Shown: positions 1 through 6,550 of the stretch, piece by piece | Numbering within the stretch: the stretch's first letter is position 1 | Layout of the letters: each line of letters starts with the position of its first letter | DNA from: Rhodocyclaceae bacterium | GTDB taxonomy: Bacteria > Pseudomonadota > Gammaproteobacteria > Burkholderiales > Rhodocyclaceae | Assembly (NCBI GenBank): GCA_018261935.1 | Contig: JAGTRP010000003.1 | Coordinates: forward strand, 124,001-188,000 | DNA length: 64,000 nucleotides | Direction of reading: 5' to 3' | Position numbers and translations under genes: made by a program | The notes under the pieces: model-generated | The model's input: the letters and a program-made list of their open reading frames with translations, nothing else | Databases searched by the model: none | What the model was told of the DNA's origin: nothing

Positions 1-321
1 CGTCGAGAGAAACGCCTTCCGGATCACCAGGCGGCGATCGATGTAGTTATGGGTCAGGACCCCGGCGATTTCTGACTGGTCTACGCCGGAGAGCACCACG
101 GCCGTCTGGCTGACCTTGAGATCGGCCGTTTCCTCAATCTGGTCGAAGCCGATGAAGTGCCCGACCGCAGGGTAGGTATTGCCGTTCCAGACGATTTCCC
201 GGTAGGCATCGGTGGCGTAGGTGGCGGCACCATCCAGGTACAGCTCGAAGAGGTGGACCGGCTGGCTGGACGGCTTGGCGGCTTCGGCCTGGACGGCCTG
301 GGATGCGCCGCGGCCGCTCAC
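1..321 (-). CDS. Phage tail protein, 5' part only (cut by left edge)
   Basis: The first 107 codons of a leftward gene are visible and run off the window. It starts at a GTG that overlaps the stop of the preceding gene (GTGA), the tight coupling typical of this tail operon. The visible part contains LFELYLDG, a DIVWNG-like segment (EIVWNGNTYPAV) and YIDRRLVIRKAF, which resembles tail proteins found after the tape measure in lambda-like prophages (DUF2163-like group). By position it would belong to the baseplate or tail-tip complex. Family assignment is from memory of similar proteins and is tentative; that it is a real tail gene is well supported by frame, coupling and context. Confidence 0.6.
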   Translation of the reverse strand, partial: MSGRGASQAVQAEAAKPSSQPVHLFELYLDGAATYATDAYREIVWNGNTYPAVGHFIGFDQIEETADLKVSQTAVVLSGVDQSEIAGVLTHNYIDRRLVIRKAFLST

Positions 322-917
322 GGCAGGACCTCCACCAGCTCGCAATTCCAGGAGTACTTCAGGGGCGGCTCGATGGGGGTTTCCACCAGGTCGGAGGCAA
401 AGGCCACCGTGAACGAAACATTGTCGAGGATGACGGACTCGGCCTGGGCAACCTGGGCATAGAGGGCCGGCTCGATGGACAGATCGACGTTACCGTTGAT
501 GTCGGCCGCGGCGTCGGCGGTGAGCATATAGACCTTGCTGTGGCTGCCGAACTTGATGAAATCACCGGCCAGCCCGAGGGTCTGGGATGGCGTCACTCCG
601 GTCACCGGCACGGTGCGTCCCGAGGCCGTTGTGGTCCGGATGACGGGCGTTCCTCCCCCGGTTGCCTGGCGCTTGCCGATCACGGCCGGGACGAAGGAGA
701 AGGTGCCGTACTGGCCTCGCTGGGAGAGGGCGAAGGCAATCAGCGGCGCCATCTCGGCCCGCCGGCGCGCCTGGAAGGACAGACTGAAGGCCCAGCGCTG
801 ACCTCCCCGGCTGCGCACGTTGCGCTTCAGCGAATGGGACTGGGATACCATGGTCGGCTGGATGGATTTCTGGACCATCGACGACGGCGCCGGGGAGGTC
901 GGGAAGGTGCCGCTCAT
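318..917 (-). CDS. Minor tail protein downstream of tape measure
   Basis: A 199-residue protein directly after the tape-measure gene, with overlapping stop and start codons on both sides (ATGA upstream, GTGA downstream). It has no signal peptide or membrane segment, and the second half is rich in beta-type sequence (SVILDNVSFTVAFASDLVE). In lambda this slot holds gpM, but the protein here is longer than gpM and I do not recognise a firm family. It is most likely a distal tail or tail-tip hub component. Role is inferred from position only. Confidence 0.6.
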   Translation of the reverse strand: MSGTFPTSPAPSSMVQKSIQPTMVSQSHSLKRNVRSRGGQRWAFSLSFQARRRAEMAPLIAFALSQRGQYGTFSFVPAVIGKRQATGGGTPVIRTTTASGRTVPVTGVTPSQTLGLAGDFIKFGSHSKVYMLTADAAADINGNVDLSIEPALYAQVAQAESVILDNVSFTVAFASDLVETPIEPPLKYSWNCELVEVLP

Positions 918-3130
918 ACGCTCGGGCTCACTCGGTTACGGATCTGGGCCTGGCGGACGACGCCGGGGATCGTCTTTACGACCCAGGACTGCAATTGCGT
1001 CATGGCGGCGGCAATCCGCTGTTCGACGCCCGCGTCTGCGCCTCGGGCATCGATGGCGACCGGCATGGAGATGGATACCGGGGAAGAACCGCCCATCGCG
1101 TCGTTCGGCACGACATAGCCGCCCCCCCCACCCATCCGAAGCAGTTCCGGGCCGCGCTCGCCGACCAGGTAGGTCTTGCCCGCATCGACAGGCCCGCCGG
1201 ACGCCCGGGCGCCGGCGATGGGGATGGAATAGGTATCGGACGTATTGGCGACGAAGCTGCCGGTCGACGGACCGGTGGAGGAGGCAGTGGAGCCGCCGAA
1301 CAGCCCATTGACAGCCCCGGACAACCAGTTGGACGCCGCCGAGGTGACCGGCGCCATGGACGCCCGGATCTGCATCCGGATCATGTCGCTGACGATGCTG
1401 TTGGCCAGGCTGGTGAAATTCAGCTTGCCGGTCATTGAAAACTCGACCAGCGCATCCTCCATGCCAGAGAAGGCCCGGGAAAACGCCTGCTCGGTGGAGG
1501 CGGCGACGTTCCTGGCCTGGTCTTCGTACTTTTGCAGGGCCCGGGCCGCCCCCGTCTCCCAGGATGAATTGAGCCTATCCTGCTCCCCGTTGAGTCCAAT
1601 CACCCTGGCCTTCTGGGCTTCCATCATGGCGTCCAGGTCGCCGAGCTTCTCGGCGTAGGCTTCGGCCGAGAGCTTGCCGTCGGAGAACATCCGGATGAGC
1701 TTGTCCCGGCCGTCCGCCGCCTGTTCGTCCACTTTGCGGAGTTCGGTATTCAGGCGGGCCGTCGATTCCGGCAGGATGCGGAGGGAGTCGGCCTTCTCCT
1801 GGAGGCTGCGGTCGAAGCGCTTGCCGACCTCGAGCAGGTATTGCTGGGCCTCGGCCTCGCCTTTCCGGGAGACGTTGAGCTTTTCCAGGACAACGAGCTC
1901 GTCCAGGGCGGCCGCCACCCGGCGTTTCTGCGCGTCGGTCAGCTGGATGTTTCGGTCACGGATATCCACCATAACCTTGGCGGCCAGCTTCTCGCCTTCG
2001 GTCAGAGTGCGCTGCTCCTGGGACTCGAGGCTTTGGGCGACGATCTTTTCACGGATGGACTTGATGAGATCGTCGTAGGCGTTCTTGGCCGCAGATGCTT
2101 CCCCGGCACCGGTGTTGGAGCGATAGCCGGATAGGCTCTTCTTTGCGCCGGCGCCGGTCGCCGCCTCGTTCTCCCGCAGAAACTTGGCGAGCGGGGCCTC
2201 GGATTCCGTCTGGCGGCGGACGATGGCCGACACCGACGCAGCGGCAGACCGCTCTGCCTCCCGGGACTGATCCGCCAGCCCGGTCAGCCCCAGGCTTTCG
2301 TAGAACTTGGTCCGGTACTGGGACAGGGTCAGGTTAAAGCCGGCGAGTTTTTCGGATGCCGTGGCAACGAAGTTGTCCAGCCAGCCGATCTCCACCTTTT
2401 CCGCGCCGCCGCCCGGCTTCGTGAGCTTGAGGGCCATTTCGGTCAGCTCGAGCATGGGCGGCAGGAGCTCGGCGGAAATCTGCTTTCCAAGCTTGCCGCC
2501 CTGGGCCTCCAGCTTCTTCCAGTTCTTTTCCAGCTGCTCTGCCTGAGCGGCCTGCTCGGCGGTGATCTTGCCGTGGAGCTCGCCCTGTTCGGCCAGGTCC
2601 TTGAGGAAAGGGAGCATCTGGGCCCCGGATTTGCCCAGCAGATCGATGGCGAGGGCCGTCTTGCCGGATCCGTCCTGGAACTCGCTGAGCCTGTCCGCGA
2701 CCAGCTTCAGGGCCTGGCCGCCGTCCATGGACTGGAGCTTTACCTTGTCGAGGCCGAGGACCGACAGGGCATGGGCGGCGCCCTTCGATTCCTCGTCTGC
2801 TCCCGCCAGGGCCTTGGTGAGCCGTATGACCCCCTGCTCCACCATCTCGACTTCATGCCCGCCGGCCTTCGCCACCCCAACGAGGGCCGAGAGGGATTCC
2901 ACCGAGGCGCCGGTTTTCTCGGACATGTCGTCCAGGGCGGCAGCGCCGCTGACGTAGCTCTTGAAGTTGTTGGCGATGGCAGCGGTTGAAAGGATCGCCG
3001 TGAAGCCGGAGAAGACCTTCCCCGCCCCAAAGCTGGCGCTTTCGAGGCGACCCAGCCCGGAGACGACGGAGTCGATGGCCGACTTCGTTTCGTCCTTGGC
3101 TGAGATGATGATCTTCGTCGCTTCTGTCAT
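914..3130 (-). CDS. Phage tail tape measure protein
   Basis: Tape measure protein of 738 residues, which sets tail length and is packed inside the tail tube during assembly. The N-terminus (MTEATKIIISAKDETKSAID) is the common start of TMPs of this group. The body is helical, with SEKTGASVESLSALVGVAKA and long Lys/Glu-rich coiled coils, and the C-terminal quarter is Gly/Ser/Ala-rich. The start at 3130 follows the tail chaperones as in lambda G-T-H order; an upstream extension in the same frame reads through the chaperone gene and is rejected. At the usual 0.15 nm per residue the length predicts a tail of roughly 110 nm, so a siphovirus-type tail is expected. Confidence 0.92.
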   Translation of the reverse strand: MTEATKIIISAKDETKSAIDSVVSGLGRLESASFGAGKVFSGFTAILSTAAIANNFKSYVSGAAALDDMSEKTGASVESLSALVGVAKAGGHEVEMVEQGVIRLTKALAGADEESKGAAHALSVLGLDKVKLQSMDGGQALKLVADRLSEFQDGSGKTALAIDLLGKSGAQMLPFLKDLAEQGELHGKITAEQAAQAEQLEKNWKKLEAQGGKLGKQISAELLPPMLELTEMALKLTKPGGGAEKVEIGWLDNFVATASEKLAGFNLTLSQYRTKFYESLGLTGLADQSREAERSAAASVSAIVRRQTESEAPLAKFLRENEAATGAGAKKSLSGYRSNTGAGEASAAKNAYDDLIKSIREKIVAQSLESQEQRTLTEGEKLAAKVMVDIRDRNIQLTDAQKRRVAAALDELVVLEKLNVSRKGEAEAQQYLLEVGKRFDRSLQEKADSLRILPESTARLNTELRKVDEQAADGRDKLIRMFSDGKLSAEAYAEKLGDLDAMMEAQKARVIGLNGEQDRLNSSWETGAARALQKYEDQARNVAASTEQAFSRAFSGMEDALVEFSMTGKLNFTSLANSIVSDMIRMQIRASMAPVTSAASNWLSGAVNGLFGGSTASSTGPSTGSFVANTSDTYSIPIAGARASGGPVDAGKTYLVGERGPELLRMGGGGGYVVPNDAMGGSSPVSISMPVAIDARGADAGVEQRIAAAMTQLQSWVVKTIPGVVRQAQIRNRVSPSV

Positions 3131-3405
3131 AGGTTCCGCACCAGTATGGTTTCCGCTTCCAACACCTGCAGGTCGGCGAATAGTGCCGGCCAGTCTTTCT
3201 TCTTCACCGCCATCAACTTCAGCGCCGCCGGGATCGCCGCGTAATCCAGCCCCAGACGGTGCCCGAAGGGGCCGATGCGCCATTGGCTGTACAGCGCATC
3301 GAATACCTGCAGGGGAAGGCCGTTGTCAGGCCAGAGCCCGAATTCCTCCACCCTACCCTTCAGTGCCTCCCGGGCCTCCTCCAACTGCTCCGGTGTTGCT
3401 CCCAT
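3127..3405 (-). CDS. Tail assembly chaperone, T-like (DUF1799), also the 3' part of a frameshift fusion
   Basis: A 92-residue reading from the first ATG, matching the DUF1799 pattern (QVFDALYSQWRIGPFG, GLDYAAIPAALKLM, WPALFADLQVLEAE). In lambda-like phages this protein is made as an extension of the upstream chaperone by -1 frameshifting. Here the frame stays open upstream of the ATG for 24 more codons, back exactly to the slippery run at 3477-3483. A -1 shift there would give a 224-residue G-T fusion. It therefore may never be made as a free protein. Its stop overlaps the tape-measure start (ATGA), and it would load onto that protein during tail assembly. Confidence 0.85.
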   Translation of the reverse strand: MGATPEQLEEAREALKGRVEEFGLWPDNGLPLQVFDALYSQWRIGPFGHRLGLDYAAIPAALKLMAVKKKDWPALFADLQVLEAETILVRNL

Positions 3406-3473
3406 GGCCGCCAGGGCTTCCAGCGGGCCATCATCGATCGGGTTGCCGCGGACGAGGAAGTCCGCGGCCTCCC

Positions 3474-3800
3474 TCAGTTTTTTACGCGGCTCTCCATCAG
3501 CGCCTTGGCGTAGGCCGTGGCGACCTCTCCCGGCGCGGCGCCGTAGTTGCCGAAGAATTCCGCCAGGGCATCGACGCTGTATGGCTTATCGAAGTCCTCT
3601 TCGCTCCAGCCGGCGATAATTTCGTTGAACTGGGCCGCGAGACTGGGGAATTCACTGGAGCGCCAGGCGGTCGCCGCCTCGAGGCTCTTGTGGCGGAAGA
3701 GCATCCGGACCTCAACCGGCTCCGGCTTTCCATGCACGGTGAGGCGCACGGGGGCTTCGAAGGTGAGGTCGGCGCTGGGAATGATGACGATCTTGCTCAT
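3474..3800 (-). CDS. Tail assembly chaperone, G-like
   Basis: A 108-residue protein between the tail tube gene and the DUF1799 frame, which is the position of lambda gpG. It starts MSKIVIIPSADLTF and contains KPEPVEVRMLFRHKSLEA. The gene ends in GTA AAA AAC TGA, so the last sense codons form the heptamer A AAA AAC in the correct phase for -1 frameshifting. Its start overlaps the stop of the tail tube gene (ATGA). Such chaperones bind the tape measure and recruit tail tube subunits, and they are not part of the finished virion. Assignment rests on position, size and the frameshift signal. Confidence 0.85.
   Translation of the reverse strand: MSKIVIIPSADLTFEAPVRLTVHGKPEPVEVRMLFRHKSLEAATAWRSSEFPSLAAQFNEIIAGWSEEDFDKPYSVDALAEFFGNYGAAPGEVATAYAKALMESRVKN
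3477..3483 (-). promoter_or_regulatory. Programmed -1 ribosomal frameshift site (A AAA AAC)
   Basis: On the minus strand the heptamer A AAA AAC sits in the reading phase X XXY YYZ of the G-like gene, one codon before its TGA. After slippage the ribosome continues CTG AGG GAG GCC with no stop until the end of the DUF1799 gene at 3127. The frame relation, the absence of stops over 24 intervening codons and the gene pair are visible directly. That frameshifting occurs is inferred from the conserved behaviour of tail chaperone pairs. Confidence 0.8.
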
Positions 3801-4759
3801 AGCAGCACCAGGCGGAATTCGTCGTTTCCGCTGACGGGCAGAAAGCGCAGGCCATAGCCGATCAGGCGCCGGCCGTTGAAGTCTTCCTTGGCGGGGTTGA
3901 TGAGCTGGACAGCCGCCCCCACCAGGAGGACCTTGTGGCCGGCCGTCGTTCCGTGCAGCAGGGACAGGCTTTGGGTGGCCGTGGCCTTGACGGCCGTCAT
4001 GAAGGTGACTTCCTGGGCGGCGGTGAGGTCAAAGGTCGCCTTGCCGGTCATGTCCCGGCCGGTGATATCGGCGGACTCCCCGCCGAGGAGCGGGATATGC
4101 TGCACGTTGTTGCCGCAATCGACTTCCAGGCCGCGGCTCGGGTAAGCGGTGCCGCCTGTGATGGCGCCGGCGGCGTAGGTTCCGCCCAGGGTGACGTCCC
4201 CGGTATTGGGATTGGTGACGGCCTGCGGGACCTTGAAGCCGGTCAGGGTCAAGGAACCCGGGGTGGCTTCGGACATGCCGCCGTCGAGGCCGAAGAACTT
4301 GAAGCTCATCACCGGGCGCTGGCCGGCGATGGGCTTGAAGACGACATTGCCCCGGCAGCCGAGGGCCTTGTGGAGAACGCCGTCATCGTAATAGTAGATG
4401 GTGACGGATTCCTGGCCGGTGGATACCGGGGTGTATTCTACCCGGGCCGGCGTGGCGAGCAACGATTCGGCGAAGCCGCAGGCGCGGAGCAGGCAGCCGT
4501 AGCCGGGGGCCTCGCCGGCGGTGCCGCCATTCTGCAGTTCGATGTCGAAGCTGATTTCGACGTAGGCATCGCCGACCAGTTGCTCGGAGGCGCCGAAGTA
4601 GGACCGGACCAAGTCGCGGTCGATGTTGTTGGAATTCAGGGGGTTGATGCTCTGGTTGCTGATGAGCATCGCATTGGCGTCGCCGGTCGGCACCGGATCC
4701 ACCCCGTAGGCGGACTCGATCTTGGCGAGGATGGCGGTGTTGCGCGTGAAGCGGGGCAT
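3797..4759 (-). CDS. Phage major tail tube protein
   Basis: A 320-residue protein in the lambda gpV slot, between the tail terminator and the tail chaperones. It begins MPRFTRNTAILAKIESAYG and has the V-type pattern in which the termini flank a beta-rich body (GQESVTIYYYDDGVLHKAL, KATFDLTAAQEVTF). It would polymerise into stacked hexameric rings forming the tail tube. It overlaps the chaperone start by ATGA coupling, and a tail tube gene is expected to be the most heavily translated of this cluster. The family call is good; no receptor or decoration domain is apparent at the C-terminus. Confidence 0.88.
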   Translation of the reverse strand: MPRFTRNTAILAKIESAYGVDPVPTGDANAMLISNQSINPLNSNNIDRDLVRSYFGASEQLVGDAYVEISFDIELQNGGTAGEAPGYGCLLRACGFAESLLATPARVEYTPVSTGQESVTIYYYDDGVLHKALGCRGNVVFKPIAGQRPVMSFKFFGLDGGMSEATPGSLTLTGFKVPQAVTNPNTGDVTLGGTYAAGAITGGTAYPSRGLEVDCGNNVQHIPLLGGESADITGRDMTGKATFDLTAAQEVTFMTAVKATATQSLSLLHGTTAGHKVLLVGAAVQLINPAKEDFNGRRLIGYGLRFLPVSGNDEFRLVLL

Positions 4760-4762
4760 GGG

Positions 4763-4963
4763 TTATTCCTCGTTCTGGGCGGCAGGGGCGGCGGGATTGG
4801 CAGCGGCGGCACGCTCAGCGCGGGTGTCGGTGGGCTTGGCAGCGGCGGCACGCTCAGCGCGGGTGTCGGTGGGCTTGGTGTTCTCGATCAAGTCCAGGCC
4901 GCCCTGGGCGTTCTGGCGGTAGCTGCCGCCGGACTGGGGCAACGGGGGGTGTTTGTCGGTCAT
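4763..4963 (-). CDS. Small repeat-containing phage protein, unknown function
   Basis: A 66-residue protein between the tail terminator and tail tube genes, three bases from each neighbour, so probably translated within the same operon. It is hydrophilic, Ala/Pro/Thr-rich and without a recognisable fold. Two adjacent 13-residue units, KPTDTRAERAAAA and KPTDTRAERAAAA(N), come from a perfect 39-bp tandem duplication. It begins MTDKHPPLPQSGGSYRQN. No family is recognised; it may be disordered or a linker-type accessory to tail assembly. Confidence 0.6.
   Translation of the reverse strand: MTDKHPPLPQSGGSYRQNAQGGLDLIENTKPTDTRAERAAAAKPTDTRAERAAAANPAAPAAQNEE
4799..4876. repeat. Perfect tandem duplication, 2 x 39 bp
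   Basis: Bases 4799-4837 and 4838-4876 are identical. The unit is a multiple of three, so the duplication keeps the small gene 4763-4963 in frame and doubles a 13-residue segment. Perfect identity suggests recent slippage or continuing selection for copy number. Confidence 0.95.
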
Positions 4964-4964
4964 G

Positions 4965-5399
4965 TCAGGACTCCACGGATCGGGCGCCCGTGCGGTAGCG
5001 CACCCGGTAGGTTTTGGTGATCGCGGCGACGGGCTTTTCCCGCTGGGCGCGCTCCCGGCTGCTGGGCCCTTCCTCGATGTCATCGGCCAGGCCGCCGAGG
5101 GTGAGGTTGGCCATCAGGCGGTTATGGGCTTCCACCATGGGGGCGTCGGCCAGGGAAGAAGCGGCGTGCCCCTTGGCAAGCGCGGTGAGGCGAACATCGA
5201 GAACGCGGTCGGCTACGCCGATGGTGAACAGGCTGGGCTCGGGCTCGTCGCCCTCCTCTACGGCGATGGCGGCCGACACCGCGCTGTCGATGGCGACGGT
5301 GACGTCCCGGTGGACGTCGGCCGACGGCACCGAAGACATCGGGGGCACCGTCAGGAGGGTGACGATGGCCTGCATGATCTGTTCGGCTTTGCTGGCCAT
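4965..5399 (-). CDS. Tail terminator / gpU-like minor tail protein
   Basis: A 144-residue protein in the slot between the head-tail joining protein and the tail tube gene, where lambda carries Z and U. It opens with a helix (MASKAEQIMQAIVTLLTV) and has a central strand-rich part (PSLFTIGVADRVLDVRLTAL), ending in RVRYRTGARS. Terminators cap the growing tube and form the head-binding ring. It overlaps the preceding gene by one base. Function is inferred mainly from position and size; confidence in it being a real gene is high, in the exact name moderate. Confidence 0.65.
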   Translation of the reverse strand: MASKAEQIMQAIVTLLTVPPMSSVPSADVHRDVTVAIDSAVSAAIAVEEGDEPEPSLFTIGVADRVLDVRLTALAKGHAASSLADAPMVEAHNRLMANLTLGGLADDIEEGPSSRERAQREKPVAAITKTYRVRYRTGARSVES

Positions 5400-5695
5400 C
5401 AGGACTCCTCCAGGATCAGCAGGGTCATGCCGCCACTCACCCCGTCAGGACGGAGATCCGCCACGGTATAGCCTGTCCCGTTCACGGTGATCGCTGTGTT
5501 TCGCGCAACCGTGGATACGTCTGCACTACTGCACAGAAGAGTCGGCTGGCGGCCCCCAACCAGCCCCCCAAAGGCTTCGCTGTAGCCGTTGGAGAAGACG
5601 CCAGCCACCACCCGCCCAGAAATCACCGCCGAAGCATTGGCGAGCTTCGCCAGCGCCGCGGCGTTGACTCTGGATTCGAGGGTGGAAAAGCTCAT
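5399..5695 (-). CDS. Head-tail joining protein (gpFII-like)
   Basis: A 98-residue protein with the beta-barrel pattern of the lambda FII family: VFSNGYSEAFGG in the middle, SSADVSTVARNTAITVNG and a C-terminal strand pair (GYTVADLRPDGVSGGMTLL). In lambda, FII forms the ring to which the tail attaches after DNA packaging. It lies between the decoration protein and the tail terminator as expected. The motif pattern ADV..VARN..VTVNG followed by a hydrophobic ending is the main evidence. Confidence 0.75.
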   Translation of the reverse strand: MSFSTLESRVNAAALAKLANASAVISGRVVAGVFSNGYSEAFGGLVGGRQPTLLCSSADVSTVARNTAITVNGTGYTVADLRPDGVSGGMTLLILEES

Positions 5696-5701
5696 CGCTT
5701 A

Positions 5702-6490
5702 TCAGGCCGCGATGATGCCGGCGGCACGCAGCTCGGTCAGAAGCGTGTTCAGCTTCGCCGCGATGTCGCTGTCGTTCTGGTTCTGGGTGGTGAGGTCGGT
5801 GACGCCGGTATTGACCTTCGCGGCCAGCGAGGCCACCGCATTGATCAGAACGGTGTTGAGCGACCGCTGCTTGGCCAGTTGAGCGGCCAGGTCGGCGAAG
5901 TTGTTGTTGATCGCGCCCGACACGTCACCGCCGTTGGTCGCGCCGACAGCTTCCAGGGTCGTGTTCGCGGCGCCGCCCGTGCTATCGGTCAGCGCGTCGG
6001 TGTTGGTGGCCGCGGCGATGGTATCGCCCGCCGCACCGCCCGAGTTGTCGGTGATCGCGGTGATCGTGAGGCCGTCGGCCAGGGTGGAGTCGTTGGTGGC
6101 GGCGCCGGTGGAGTCGGTCAGGCTGACGATGGCAGCCTGGGGGCCCTCAGCGGTGGAGGGAACCCCCTCATTCAGCACCACCTGGGCGGTGGTTTGTCCG
6201 TTCGTCTTGGCGGCCAGCAACGCGCCGATCAACAGGCCAACGGTGGAGTCGGTGTCAACCCGCTTGTTGACGTTGTCCCAGTAAGCCTTGGCGCCCTGAG
6301 CACCGGTGGCGGTGGACAGGGCGGTGAGTTCGAAAACACCGCAGCGGGCGAATGGACCGGACTCGCTGAGAGCCAGGGCGTTGATGGCCACACCGAAGAT
6401 GCTGCCCACTTGGGCGCCATCCCCGGCGGCCACCGCGTAAGGCGCCACCAGGTCGAGCACGTCGCCTTCTTGGAGGTAGTTCTTGGTCAT
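5702..6490 (-). CDS. Capsid decoration protein (DUF2190) with C-terminal extension
   Basis: The first 105 or so residues match DUF2190 cement proteins (NYLQEGDVLDLVAPYAVAAG, AKAYWDNVNKRVDTDSTVGL), which stabilise capsids. The protein is 262 residues, more than twice the usual length. The extra part is Thr/Asn/Gly/Ala-rich with repeated LTDSTG motifs, then a short coiled coil resembling head-fibre proteins (NNFADLAAQLAKQRSLNTV) and a final amphipathic helix. It lies directly after the capsid gene. I infer a decoration protein that displays a fibre-like extension on the capsid surface. Confidence 0.75.
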   Translation of the reverse strand: MTKNYLQEGDVLDLVAPYAVAAGDGAQVGSIFGVAINALALSESGPFARCGVFELTALSTATGAQGAKAYWDNVNKRVDTDSTVGLLIGALLAAKTNGQTTAQVVLNEGVPSTAEGPQAAIVSLTDSTGAATNDSTLADGLTITAITDNSGGAAGDTIAAATNTDALTDSTGGAANTTLEAVGATNGGDVSGAINNNFADLAAQLAKQRSLNTVLINAVASLAAKVNTGVTDLTTQNQNDSDIAAKLNTLLTELRAAGIIAA

Positions 6491-6550
6491 GTCGTTCTCC
6501 TTGGAACTTGAATGGGTTCGTCAGGCGGCGCCGAAGCGCCGCCAATCGCC

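Noticed and set aside
4799-4876. 39-bp tandem repeats as a CRISPR or iteron array
   Set aside because: Only two adjacent copies without spacers, and they lie in frame within a small gene.
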